The notes beneath the pieces were generated by a model. That model searched no databases, was not told the DNA's origin, and saw nothing but the letters and a program-made list of their open reading frames with translations. This document shows positions 37,697-46,563 of a DNA stretch of 64,000 nucleotides, piece by piece (the first letter of the stretch is position 1; the number at the start of each line of letters is the position of its first letter). The translations under genes and the position numbers were made by a program. This stretch comes from Chryseobacterium ginsenosidimutans. Lineage in GTDB: Bacteria; Bacteroidota; Bacteroidia; Flavobacteriales; Weeksellaceae. Location of the stretch: positions 3,827,001 to 3,891,000 of the forward strand of contig NZ_JAUSXC010000001.1 in the NCBI RefSeq assembly GCF_030823405.1, written 5' to 3'.

Positions 37697-39835
37697 ATGA
37701 CAAAAAAGATACTTTTATCTGTATTTCTTTTGCCGGCTGTAATGACTTTTGCGCAGCAATACGGTGGAATGTGGATTCCGACAGAGCTTAATGAGAAGGA
37801 AATGAAGGATTTGGGAATGAAGATCTTTGCGAAAGACATCTTTAATCCTCAAAAAGCAAGCATAAAAGATGCCGTAGTACAGTTCAACGGAGGTTGTACC
37901 GCAGAAATTATTTCTCCAAAAGGTTTATTATTAACAAATCATCACTGCGGTTTTGGGCAGATCCAAGCGCATTCAACGGTTCAGAATGACCTTTTATCAA
38001 ACGGTTTTTGGGCAAAAAATCCTGAAGGTGAACTTCCCAATCCTGGTGTGACAGTAGATTTTATTGTTGATATTAAAGAAGTTTCCAATCAGATTTTAGA
38101 AGGTACAGACAATCTTACGGAGCCTGAGCTTTCAAAGAAAATTGGCACCAATATTGAGATTTATAAAAACTCTCAAAAAATCGAACCATATCAGTCAATT
38201 TCTGTAAAATCGATGTATTACGGAAATAAATTTTATGCTTACACCATCGAAACTTACAAAGACATTCGTTTGGTAGGAGCACCGCCACAAAGCATCGGAA
38301 AGTTCGGTTCTGATACCGATAACTGGATTTGGCCAAGACATACGGGAGATTTTTCGATGTTCAGAATTTATGCAGGAAAAGACAATAAACCTGCGGAATA
38401 TTCAAAGGACAACGTTCCTTACGTTCCGAAACATTATCTTCCGGTTTCCATTAAAGATAAAAATGAAAATGATTTCACTTTCGTTTTTGGATTTCCGGGA
38501 AGAACTACAGAATATCTTCCTGCAATTGCAGTTGAGAAAATAATGAAAGAGATCGATCCTGCAAGAATCGCGGTAAGAGATGTTGCTTTGAAAACTTTAG
38601 ACGAAAAAATGCGTACTGATGATGCAACACGTATCCAGTATTCTGCAAAATACGCTTCAGTAGCCAATTATTGGAAAAAATGGATCGGTGAAGTGGAAGG
38701 TTTGAAAAAATCAAATGCTGTTGAGAAAAAAGTAATGTACGAAGGTTCTTTGGTTTCTAAAAACCCTGAGATTAAAACAACTATAGATCAATTAAACAAA
38801 CTCTACAACGACCAGGCTCCATTTGCTTTAAATAATGCTTATTACACAGAAACATTAAGAAATGCGGAGACATTAATGTTGTCAAATCTCTATTACAACT
38901 ACATTACATCGGTGGAAGCCGGAAGAATGGATGAGAAAGGAACAACTGCTTTAAAAAGCAGACTTACTTCTTTTTATAAGGATTACAACGCAGAACTTGA
39001 TGCAAAAGTAACAGCAAAATTATTGGCTCTTTACGCAAATAAAACCGCTCCGGAATTCTTACCTGCAGGATTTGAAAAGTTTAAAAATGAAACTCAAAAC
39101 ATCCAGTCGATTGAGGAAATTTCTAAAAACTCTATCATTACAGGAAGAAATGAAGTGAATGGTGCTTCTTTAAGTAAGGACATCGATAAAGCATTCTCTA
39201 ATCAGGATAAATTGATTAAAACATTGAAAAAAGATCCTGTGTATCAGCTTTTTGTTTCAATGAGAGATACTTATATGAAGACTGCAGATCCTCAATTTAC
39301 CTCTTTACAGACAAAAATTGATGCGCTTCAGAAAACGTTCATGGCTCAGCAAATGGCAACTGATAAAGACAGAAAATTCTTTCCGGATGCCAATTCTACG
39401 CTTCGTGTAACATACGGAAAAGTGAAAGGTTCTTCGCCAAGGGATGCCGTTTCTTATAATTACCAGACACATTTGGCGGGAGTTTTGGAGAAATATGTTC
39501 CGGGAGATTATGAATTTGATGTTCCAAAAAAACTGATCGATCTTTACAACAAAAAAGATTTCGGAAATTATAAAGATAAAACGGGTGATGTCCCGGTAGG
39601 ATTCACAGCAACAAACCATACAACAGGAGGTAATTCCGGAAGTCCGGCTCTTGATGCCAACGGAAATCTTGTCGGATTAAACTTCGACAGACAGTGGGAA
39701 GGAACAATGAGTGATATCAATTACGATCCCCGTTTCAGCAGAAATATTATGGTAGATACAAAATACATTCTTTTCATTATTGATAAATATGCCGATTCGA
39801 AATGGCTAGTTGATGAAATGAAAATTGTGAAGTAA
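37697..39835 (+). CDS. S46 family dipeptidyl-peptidase, DPP11 type
   Basis: The protein has 712 residues from MTKKILLS; the TTG six codons upstream is unlikely. Signal peptide to about residue 20. Chymotrypsin-fold serine peptidase of the periplasm that releases dipeptides: His83 in LLLTNHHCGFGQ, Asp218 in WPRHTGDFSMF, Ser647 in TGGNSGSPALD, with a helical domain (about 270-560). In this family the residue 18 positions after the Ser (673 in Porphyromonas numbering) sets specificity: Gly in DPP7, Arg in DPP11. Here it is Arg665 (GLNFDRQ), so preference for Asp/Glu at P1 is predicted. A probable -7 box (TAAATTGG) lies just upstream. Terminator after the gene. Confidence 0.95.
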   Translation: MTKKILLSVFLLPAVMTFAQQYGGMWIPTELNEKEMKDLGMKIFAKDIFNPQKASIKDAVVQFNGGCTAEIISPKGLLLTNHHCGFGQIQAHSTVQNDLLSNGFWAKNPEGELPNPGVTVDFIVDIKEVSNQILEGTDNLTEPELSKKIGTNIEIYKNSQKIEPYQSISVKSMYYGNKFYAYTIETYKDIRLVGAPPQSIGKFGSDTDNWIWPRHTGDFSMFRIYAGKDNKPAEYSKDNVPYVPKHYLPVSIKDKNENDFTFVFGFPGRTTEYLPAIAVEKIMKEIDPARIAVRDVALKTLDEKMRTDDATRIQYSAKYASVANYWKKWIGEVEGLKKSNAVEKKVMYEGSLVSKNPEIKTTIDQLNKLYNDQAPFALNNAYYTETLRNAETLMLSNLYYNYITSVEAGRMDEKGTTALKSRLTSFYKDYNAELDAKVTAKLLALYANKTAPEFLPAGFEKFKNETQNIQSIEEISKNSIITGRNEVNGASLSKDIDKAFSNQDKLIKTLKKDPVYQLFVSMRDTYMKTADPQFTSLQTKIDALQKTFMAQQMATDKDRKFFPDANSTLRVTYGKVKGSSPRDAVSYNYQTHLAGVLEKYVPGDYEFDVPKKLIDLYNKKDFGNYKDKTGDVPVGFTATNHTTGGNSGSPALDANGNLVGLNFDRQWEGTMSDINYDPRFSRNIMVDTKYILFIIDKYADSKWLVDEMKIVK

Positions 39836-39851
39836 TTTTAATCATATAAAT

Positions 39852-39886
39852 AAAAGTCCCGGAAATTTAATTTTCCGGGACTTTTT
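39852..39886 (+). terminator. Strong bidirectional terminator
   Basis: AAAAGTCCCGGAAA and TTTTCCGGGACTTTT form a 14-bp stem with a short loop, A/T runs on both sides, between the convergent S46 and M16 genes. Confidence 0.93.
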
Positions 39887-39937
39887 ATTTTAAGTTATTT
39901 AAAAAATATCAAATAAAAATAGACTTAAATCCTTCCT

Positions 39938-42823
39938 TTAATACCCAAAAATATCTTTTAAACTCACTTCTTTAAATGCTCCCATCTGATTTACTGCATC
40001 CATATTCAGGTTCTCTTTCTTTCCGATAATGGCCGTATTGAAGCGGATCGGTTTAATTTCCGTCTGATAAAACTCTCTTAAATCTTCAAATCTCAAACCT
40101 TCAATCTGTTTGTAAATATCTTTCCTAAAGTCATGGGAGATATTTAACTTTTTCAATCGTAATGTATTGAAAAAAATATTCGTTCTGGTAATTCTTGTTG
40201 AAGCAATCTGTTTCAAAGCCGAACTTTTGGCATTTTCAAATTGAGTTGGGATCTCTGGAAGTTCATCCATTAATTCCGTCATTGTATCCACAGCAATCTG
40301 AAGTTTATCAGGCTGAGTTCCAATATATGTTGTAATATAATCTGGATGTTTCAATTCCGAATTTGCAGTATAAGAAACATATGCAGAATATGCCAAGCTC
40401 TTACTTTCACGGATTTCCTGAAAAACAATCGATGACAATCCTCTTCCGAAATACTCATTAAAAACATTGATTTTACCAAAATTTTCTATGTTTACATCAT
40501 GCCCTTTTGCCACCTTGCTCATTTCCATCTGCACCATATCGTAGTCTGTAAAATAAACATCCCCGACTGTTTCCTGTTCAGGATATTCCTTCGGTTTTAA
40601 AGCCTGAAGACTTTCATTTTCAACATAATTTCCGATATATTTTTTAAAGCTTTCAAGATCTTTCCCATAGAAAAATATCTGATAAGGAAATTTGAATAAC
40701 TTTTTCATTCGGTCTGTAAAAACCTCAACCTTGTTATTTTCAAGCTCTTCTTTTGAAATAATATCCGTAAAGCGAGAGAATGCACCCAATTTTGTATAAT
40801 TCGTCAAAGCAGTCATGATACGGCCTTTATCTTTCTTCGTGGCAGCTCTGTTTTCAAGCACCGTTTCTACAAACTGACTGTAAATTTCCTGATCAGGTTT
40901 TACCTCATACATCCAGTGCTGAAGCAGTTCAATACCTTTTTCAATATTCTCTTCAAGTCCGCTCAAAGATATCGTAAGCTGATTACTACTTGTTTTAAAA
41001 TCATTCGTAATACCAATTTTATAGAACTCTTCTTTTAAATCTTCTGGTGAAAACCTATCGGTTCCCAAATATTGCAAAACCTGAGTTGCCATTCCCAAAT
41101 CTCTGTCGCTGTCGCTTCCGAAAGGGAAAATAAAATAAACCTGCGCTATCTCATTGTATTTATTTTTAACAAAACTTAATTTTTTATCTATAACTAAATC
41201 TGTTTTAATTTCCTTCTGATAATCAATAAATTCGGGCTGAATATCTTCTGTTTTTTCCGCTAAAATTTCCTGTAAAAACTCAGACTGTGCTTCACGGTTA
41301 ATCTTCACGGGAGTAATTCCCGGATTTTCAACACGAACTAATTTATCATTTATACCTTTTTCCTTATAAATGATCACATAATTATCTTTAAAAAACTCAT
41401 TGGCAAAAGCAATAATATCTTCTTTTGTGAACTCGGCATACTGATCCATTTCATTAAGTTCCTGCTCCCAGGTTCTTCCTTTGATATAAGTGTCATAAAG
41501 GTTGGATGCCAATCCGTCTGCTGTTTCCAGCGCTTTCATTCTCTGCAGCTTGAAATCATTGATAATCGCAGGAAGCATCCAATCCGGAAACTCTCCTTTC
41601 TTCAATAATTCAATTTGCTCTAAAACCAATTCTTTAGCTTCATCTAAAGTCTGCGTTTCTTTTGGAACGGCAACAATTGAAAAATATCCGTATTCTTTCA
41701 AACCAACAGAATAACCCTGTGCCCAAAGCAGTTTTTGAGTCTGATTTATATTTAAATCCAACAATCCTGCATCTCCTCGGTTACTTAAAACATTGGCAAC
41801 AATATCTGCCAACATCGCTTCTCTTGTGCCATAGCTTTCAGTTCTCCAGGCAAGTTGAACTCTCGGTGTTGTAGGGCTTTTTACTGTTCTCTTTATAATT
41901 TCAGTAATCGGTTTTTCAACAATCGGAGTCTTTTTTGGTAATTCTCTATAAGGAATCATTCCAAAATACTGATCTACAAGCTGGATCGTTTCTTCAAAAT
42001 GAAAATCTCCCACCAAAACCATCGCATAATTATTAGGAACATAATATTCATCAAAATACTTATGAATAGCTTTCATAGAAGGATTTTTTAGATGATCGGG
42101 ATTTCCTAAAGTTGTCTGCTGACCATTCGGATGTGTCGGAAAAAGGGCATCCATCAACTCATAATTCACCAATCTTGAATCATTATCCTGCGCTCTGTTG
42201 AATTCCTCATAAACTGATTCCAACTCTGTATGAAACAGCCTTAACACCAATTCGGAAAATCTTTCTTTCTCTATTTTAAGCCATTTTTCAAGTTCATTGT
42301 TCGGAATATTATTTTTGTAAACCGTTTCGTCGAACCAAGTATGGGCATTGGTTCCCGTGGCTCCCAATGAAGAAATCACCTTATCATATTCATTCGCAAT
42401 CGCAAACTGACTTGCTTCCTGAGAAACTTCGTCTATTTTCTTATAGATTGCTTTCTTTTTTTCAGCATCCGGCTCAGCTTTATGTTCTTCATATAAGTCC
42501 GAAATCTGGCTAATTAATTCGCTCTCTTTTTCCCAGTTACTGGTCCCTAACCTTGATGTTCCTTTAAACATCATATGTTCAAGATAATGCGCCAAACCTG
42601 TATTGTCAGAAGGATCATTATTACTTCCCGTTCTCACCGGAATGTAGGTCTGTACTCTTGGAGCATCAAAATTTTGGGCAAGAAAAACCTTCAGCCCATT
42701 TTTTAAAGTGTATATTCTTACGTGATTTTCATCGTTGGAAATTGTTATATATTCGTAATTGTTTTTATCTGTATGAATCGTCTCGCTGTATCTTTTATCA
42801 ATCATATCTAAATTCATTTTCAT
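39938..42823 (-). CDS. M16 family zinc metalloprotease (insulinase-like)
   Basis: The protein has 961 residues in four homologous M16 modules. The first module bears the inverted zinc motif H79-Y-L-E82-H83 (GLAHYLEHMMFKG) and a downstream Glu in ESVYEEFNRAQD; the later modules lack it, as in pitrilysin/insulinase. NDPSDNTGLAHY precedes the motif. No signal peptide is visible (MKMNLDMIDK...), so it may be cytoplasmic or exported otherwise. A shorter start at MNLDMIDK is possible. Its -7 box lies at 42847-42854. It degrades peptides. Confidence 0.94.
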   Translation of the reverse strand: MKMNLDMIDKRYSETIHTDKNNYEYITISNDENHVRIYTLKNGLKVFLAQNFDAPRVQTYIPVRTGSNNDPSDNTGLAHYLEHMMFKGTSRLGTSNWEKESELISQISDLYEEHKAEPDAEKKKAIYKKIDEVSQEASQFAIANEYDKVISSLGATGTNAHTWFDETVYKNNIPNNELEKWLKIEKERFSELVLRLFHTELESVYEEFNRAQDNDSRLVNYELMDALFPTHPNGQQTTLGNPDHLKNPSMKAIHKYFDEYYVPNNYAMVLVGDFHFEETIQLVDQYFGMIPYRELPKKTPIVEKPITEIIKRTVKSPTTPRVQLAWRTESYGTREAMLADIVANVLSNRGDAGLLDLNINQTQKLLWAQGYSVGLKEYGYFSIVAVPKETQTLDEAKELVLEQIELLKKGEFPDWMLPAIINDFKLQRMKALETADGLASNLYDTYIKGRTWEQELNEMDQYAEFTKEDIIAFANEFFKDNYVIIYKEKGINDKLVRVENPGITPVKINREAQSEFLQEILAEKTEDIQPEFIDYQKEIKTDLVIDKKLSFVKNKYNEIAQVYFIFPFGSDSDRDLGMATQVLQYLGTDRFSPEDLKEEFYKIGITNDFKTSSNQLTISLSGLEENIEKGIELLQHWMYEVKPDQEIYSQFVETVLENRAATKKDKGRIMTALTNYTKLGAFSRFTDIISKEELENNKVEVFTDRMKKLFKFPYQIFFYGKDLESFKKYIGNYVENESLQALKPKEYPEQETVGDVYFTDYDMVQMEMSKVAKGHDVNIENFGKINVFNEYFGRGLSSIVFQEIRESKSLAYSAYVSYTANSELKHPDYITTYIGTQPDKLQIAVDTMTELMDELPEIPTQFENAKSSALKQIASTRITRTNIFFNTLRLKKLNISHDFRKDIYKQIEGLRFEDLREFYQTEIKPIRFNTAIIGKKENLNMDAVNQMGAFKEVSLKDIFGY

Positions 42824-42846
42824 TCTTTCTATTCAAGAACGCCTTA

Positions 42847-42854
42847 CAAATGTA
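42847..42854 (-). promoter_or_regulatory. M16 gene promoter -7 box
   Basis: Minus-strand TACATTTG fits TAnnTTTG, 23 bases before the start codon. Confidence 0.5.
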
Positions 42855-42923
42855 ATGAATCAAAAAGGAATCGTTTTATTTTATGAAATTTAAAATCTAT
42901 CATTAACATTCGCTTTTTATATT

Positions 42924-42931
42924 TAAGTTTG
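42924..42931 (+). promoter_or_regulatory. Response regulator promoter -7 box
   Basis: TAAGTTTG fits TAnnTTTG, 25 bases before the ATG at 42957; it suggests the regulator gene itself uses the primary sigma factor. Confidence 0.5.
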
Positions 42932-42956
42932 CAGTGACTTTTCCAAAAATTACACC

Positions 42957-44282
42957 ATGCACGGAAACATCCTGATCATCGATGATGAAATCAAGCTTCT
43001 AAAATTGTTAGGAATGATCCTTTCCCAGGAAGATTTTACTGTAAAAGAAGCCTCAACAGCGCGTTCGGCAATGACAATGCTTGAACAGTTTGACTTTGAT
43101 GTTGTATTAAGTGATGTTCGACTTCCTGATGCTTTCGGAGTTGATCTTGTGAAATCTATCAAAGCAAAATATCCTCACCTGGAAATTATTTTAATGACCG
43201 CTTTTGGAAATATTACGGATGCCGTTCAGGCAATGAAAAACGGAGCGTACGATTATTTGGTAAAAGGTGATGATAACGAGAAAATTATTCCGTTGGTGTA
43301 CAAAGCGCTGGAAAAATCAAAGGATAACCAATCTAAAATTGTTCAAAAAAGCAATACTCAAAAAGGATTCAACCAGATCATTGGAACTTCACCTTTAATT
43401 CTTCAGGCTAAAAAACTCGCAGAAAGAGTTGCTTTAACGGATGCAACCGTTCTTTTGACAGGCGAAACAGGAACTGGAAAAGAAGTTTTTGCCAATGCCA
43501 TACATGAAGGAAGCGACAGAAAGAAAAATAATTTTGTTGCCATTAACTGTTCTGCATTCAGTAAAGACATTTTGGAAAGTGAACTTTTCGGTCATAAACA
43601 AGGTTCTTTTACCGGAGCCGTAAAAGATAAAAAAGGACTTATTGAAGAAGCCAACAGCGGAACTTTATTTTTGGATGAAATCGGAGAAATGCCTATCGAA
43701 CTTCAGGCAAAATTACTCCGGGTTCTGGAAACTAAAGAATTCATCAAAATGGGCGAAACAAAGGTTTCAAAATCTGATTTCAGATTGATTGCTGCGACCA
43801 ACAGAAATTTGGAAGATGAAATAAAACAGGGACATTTCCGAGAAGATCTGTATTTCAGATTAAATGTTTTTGAAATTACTCTTCCGCCACTGCGTGAGAG
43901 AAAAGAGGATTTAAAGGTTTTAGCCAAAAATTTTATTGATGTTTTTTCAAATAAACTACATTTATCATCCGTTCAGGTTTCTTCAGATTATTATAAAGCC
44001 TTAGAAAAAAACGACTGGAAAGGTAACATCCGTGAATTAAGAAATACCATTGAAAGAAGTTTGATCTTAATGAATGACAATATGTTAGACACTGAAAGTC
44101 TTCCTCATTATTCTGAAAAAATTTCTACAGAAAATGATTCTTTAAGTATGCGATCTTTGGAACAAGAACATATCTTAAAAGTCCTGCAATACACAAAAGG
44201 AAACAAAGCCGAAGCAGCAAGATTGCTTGAAATTGGTATCGCCACGCTATATCGTAAACTGGAAGAATATGGATTAAGATAA
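42957..44282 (+). CDS. Sigma-54-dependent response regulator (NtrC type)
   Basis: The protein has 441 residues: receiver domain (1-120; phospho-acceptor Asp53 in VVLSDVRLPD; IDDE at 8-11), AAA+ sigma-54 activator domain (about 140-370; Walker A GETGTGKE, the loop GSFTGA in place of the canonical GAFTGA, GTLFLDEIGEMP, and a C-terminal arginine-finger region LPPLRERKEDL), and a Fis-type HTH (KGNKAEAARLLEIGIATLYR). It stands 160 bp upstream of the kdp genes on the same strand and the locus carries no OmpR-type KdpE, so it is the likely partner of the histidine kinase at 51836 and the activator of kdp. That link is inferred from position. Confidence 0.95.
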   Translation: MHGNILIIDDEIKLLKLLGMILSQEDFTVKEASTARSAMTMLEQFDFDVVLSDVRLPDAFGVDLVKSIKAKYPHLEIILMTAFGNITDAVQAMKNGAYDYLVKGDDNEKIIPLVYKALEKSKDNQSKIVQKSNTQKGFNQIIGTSPLILQAKKLAERVALTDATVLLTGETGTGKEVFANAIHEGSDRKKNNFVAINCSAFSKDILESELFGHKQGSFTGAVKDKKGLIEEANSGTLFLDEIGEMPIELQAKLLRVLETKEFIKMGETKVSKSDFRLIAATNRNLEDEIKQGHFREDLYFRLNVFEITLPPLRERKEDLKVLAKNFIDVFSNKLHLSSVQVSSDYYKALEKNDWKGNIRELRNTIERSLILMNDNMLDTESLPHYSEKISTENDSLSMRSLEQEHILKVLQYTKGNKAEAARLLEIGIATLYRKLEEYGLR

Positions 44283-44309
44283 TTTCAAATCTTATCATTT
44301 CAATAACGA

Positions 44310-44336
44310 GTCTATCATTTTGATAGGCTTTTTTGT
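44310..44336 (+). terminator. Terminator between regulator and kdp genes
   Basis: CTATCA (44312-44317) pairs with TGATAG (44321-44326) over a tight loop, then GCTTTTTTG. It separates the regulator from the kdp transcript. Confidence 0.8.
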
Positions 44337-44442
44337 TTTTCGGCACAATTCAAATTTACGTAACAGACTAATATAAAATGATTTAAATAAGATTTTATTT
44401 AAACGGACTTTCTTTTGGCATATAGGATTTAAATAATTAAAA

Positions 44443-44553
44443 ATGGCAATGTTAAAAACAAACCGACCAAAATCAAAAATATCGGGATTTAAAGTTTTGA
44501 TAGCACTTTATGCTTCAATGACAGTAGTAACAATAATTATAAAATTGATATGA
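44443..44553 (+). CDS. Small membrane peptide, first ORF of the kdp locus
   Basis: A 36-codon frame: a basic N-terminus (LKTNRPKSK) followed by one hydrophobic segment (FKVLIALYASMTVVTIIIKL), fitting a single membrane helix with the N-terminus inside. It is not a known Kdp subunit. The last four bases ATGA overlap the start of the next small frame. The 107 bp upstream should hold the kdp promoter: TTGGCA at 44415 matches the -24 half of a sigma-54 site, but the -12 GC is absent at the proper distance, so the promoter type is open. Confidence 0.5.
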   Translation: MAMLKTNRPKSKISGFKVLIALYASMTVVTIIIKLI

Positions 44554-44633
44554 TTCTCATTAGTTTAATTCTGCTTTGCGCAATCATGTTCTGGCTTTTA
44601 TACAAATCTGTTGAATTTTTTGATACAATATAA
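44550..44633 (+). CDS. Small membrane peptide, second ORF of the kdp locus
   Basis: A 27-codon frame, MILISLILLCAIMFWLLYKS then VEFFDTI: one hydrophobic helix with a short polar tail, shaped like KdpF but without its PEKF-type end. It starts within the stop codon of the preceding frame (ATGA), the usual sign of translational coupling, and ends 4 bp before kdpF. I do not recognise it. Confidence 0.5.
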   Translation: MILISLILLCAIMFWLLYKSVEFFDTI

Positions 44634-44637
44634 AATT

Positions 44638-44715
44638 ATGTGGAGCTTATTTATTCTTTCAATACTCGCATTTGTGTACATCTGCTATGTTTTAATTAAA
44701 CCTGAAAAATTTTAA
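44638..44715 (+). CDS. kdpF: K+-transporting ATPase subunit F
   Basis: A 25-residue single-helix peptide ending YVLIKPEKF, matching the KdpF pattern (hydrophobic helix, then LLxPEKF). KdpF stabilises the KdpABC complex in the inner membrane. It lies 8 bp upstream of kdpA. Too short for ordinary gene calling but supported by motif and position. Confidence 0.88.
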   Translation: MWSLFILSILAFVYICYVLIKPEKF

Positions 44716-44723
44716 TCAAAATC

Positions 44724-46418
44724 ATGAATACAGAAATTTTAGGCATCATAGCGATGTTCGCCATCACATTAGTTATCGGTATTTTCTTAGGAAAGTATAT
44801 TGCTGATGTTTATGGCTACAAAAAGACTTTTTTAGATAAAATTTTTCAGCCTATTGAAAATTTGATTTATAAAATTTCAGGCATCAATCCAAATAAACAA
44901 ATGACTTGGAAACAGAACATGTTCGCCATGTTAACCATTAATCTGGTTTGGTTTATCATCGGATTTTTTATCTTATCAAATCAATCATGGCTTCCTTTAA
45001 ATCCAGATGGAAATCAGAATATGTCGCCGGATCTTGCTTTTAATACGGCAATTTCTTTCTTGGTCAACTGTAATTTACAGCATTATTCGGGAGAAACCGG
45101 AGTCAGTTATTTAAGTCAGTTATTCTTAATGTTTCTGCAATTTGTAACAGCGGCAACCGGAATGGCTTCAATGGCGGTACTTTTCAAAGCATTTAAAGAT
45201 AAAACAACTACGCAATTAGGTAATTTCTACGATTTTTTCACCAAATCAATCATTAGAATATTGATCCCGATCAGTATTGTGGTGGCTTTCATTCTTTCAG
45301 CCAACGGAACTCCGATGACGTTTGAAGGGAAAGACCATATTACAACATTAGAAGGTCAAAAAGCTGATGTTTCAAGAGGCCCAGCGGCAGCTTTTGTGGC
45401 GATCAAACATTTAGGAACAAACGGAGGTGGGTTTTTTGGAGCCAACTCGGCACATCCGCTTGAAAATCCTAATTATCTGACGAATATGACGGAAATGATT
45501 ACACAGATGATTATTCCGTTTGCTTTGGTTTTTGCACTCGGATTTTATTTAAAGAAAAGAAAACTTTCCTGGACAATTTTTATAGTAATGACAATCGGTT
45601 TTCTGGCATTGACTGTTCCAACGATTATTAATGAAACACATGGAAATCCGTTGATTACGCAAATGGGTACCGACAGTCATCTCGGAGCCATGGAAGGCAA
45701 AGAAATCCGTTTCGGAAGTGCTGCATCAGCCTATTGGAGCATTGCTACAACCGTAATTTCTACGGGTTCTGTCAATGCGATGCATGACAGTATGATGCCG
45801 CTTTCCGGGATGAATCAAATGTTAGCAATGATGATCAACTGCTTCTACGGCGGTTGTGGAGTCGGGATTTTAAATTATTTTATCTTCATCATTCTTGCCG
45901 TATTCATGAGTGGTTTGATGGTAGGAAGGACGCCTGAATTCATGGGTAAAAAGATTGAAGCCAAAGAAATGAAAATTGCTATGATTGTGGCTTTATTTCA
46001 TCCGTTTTTAATTCTTGTGGGAACAGCTTTAACAGCATATTTCCCGGAATTCGGGGCAAAAACATTGAATAATCCAGGTTTTCATGGGTTCAGTGAAATA
46101 TTGTATGAATTCACTTCATCTTCCGCCAACAACGGTTCCGGATTTGAAGGCTTGGGCGATAATACGCCGTGGTGGAATATCTCAACAGGAATTATTCTTT
46201 TATTCTCAAGATTTATTCCGATTATCGGTCCGATTGCAATTGCTGGATGTCTAGCTGAGAAAAAATACATTCCCGAAAGTTCAGGAACCTTAAAAACGGA
46301 TACGGCAACGTTTGGATTTATGACCTTGGCTGTCATTCTTTTAATTGCCGCCTTGTCCTTCTTCCCGGCGCTGACTTTGGGACCGATTGCAGAACAAATT
46401 CAATATTTTTCCAAATAA
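44724..46418 (+). CDS. kdpA: K+-transporting ATPase subunit A
   Basis: A 564-residue channel-like subunit of the Kdp high-affinity K+ pump in the inner membrane, with about ten membrane segments and four selectivity-filter loops: AISFLVNCNLQHYSGE, LGTNGGGFFGANSAHP, CFYGGCGVGI and SSANNGSGFEGL, the last three clearly conserved. It binds and passes K+ to the gate driven by KdpB. Unusually, 145 bp separate it from kdpB, filled by a palindromic element (46426-46544). Confidence 0.98.
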   Translation: MNTEILGIIAMFAITLVIGIFLGKYIADVYGYKKTFLDKIFQPIENLIYKISGINPNKQMTWKQNMFAMLTINLVWFIIGFFILSNQSWLPLNPDGNQNMSPDLAFNTAISFLVNCNLQHYSGETGVSYLSQLFLMFLQFVTAATGMASMAVLFKAFKDKTTTQLGNFYDFFTKSIIRILIPISIVVAFILSANGTPMTFEGKDHITTLEGQKADVSRGPAAAFVAIKHLGTNGGGFFGANSAHPLENPNYLTNMTEMITQMIIPFALVFALGFYLKKRKLSWTIFIVMTIGFLALTVPTIINETHGNPLITQMGTDSHLGAMEGKEIRFGSAASAYWSIATTVISTGSVNAMHDSMMPLSGMNQMLAMMINCFYGGCGVGILNYFIFIILAVFMSGLMVGRTPEFMGKKIEAKEMKIAMIVALFHPFLILVGTALTAYFPEFGAKTLNNPGFHGFSEILYEFTSSSANNGSGFEGLGDNTPWWNISTGIILLFSRFIPIIGPIAIAGCLAEKKYIPESSGTLKTDTATFGFMTLAVILLIAALSFFPALTLGPIAEQIQYFSK

Positions 46419-46425
46419 TTAAAAA

Positions 46426-46544
46426 TATATAAACCATTAAAGAAGTAGATCCTTCGGCTTCGCTCAGCATGACATCACTAATACTATTCGGCTATTAGTT
46501 GTGAATACTCAGAGTTGTTTAAAGCTTTTTTAATGGTTTATATT
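46426..46544. repeat. MITE-like element with 19-bp inverted ends between kdpA and kdpB
   Basis: ATATAAACCATTAAAGAAG (46427-46445) and its complement at 46525-46543 match at 18 of 19 positions. Between them lies the dispersed-repeat core CTTCGGCTTCGCTCAGCATG (46452-46471) and an inner inverted repeat, TCACTAATA (46475-46483) against TATTAGTTGTGA (46493-46504). No coding capacity. A related core stands at 57344-57419. The whole element can fold into one long hairpin in the kdpA-kdpB transcript. Confidence 0.75.
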
Positions 46545-46563
46545 CAAAATAACTTTTCAAAAA

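Noticed and set aside
46082..46336. Minus-strand 84-codon frame within kdpA, and similar long frames in kdpB, ligA and polA
   Set aside because: Antisense shadows of highly conserved genes.
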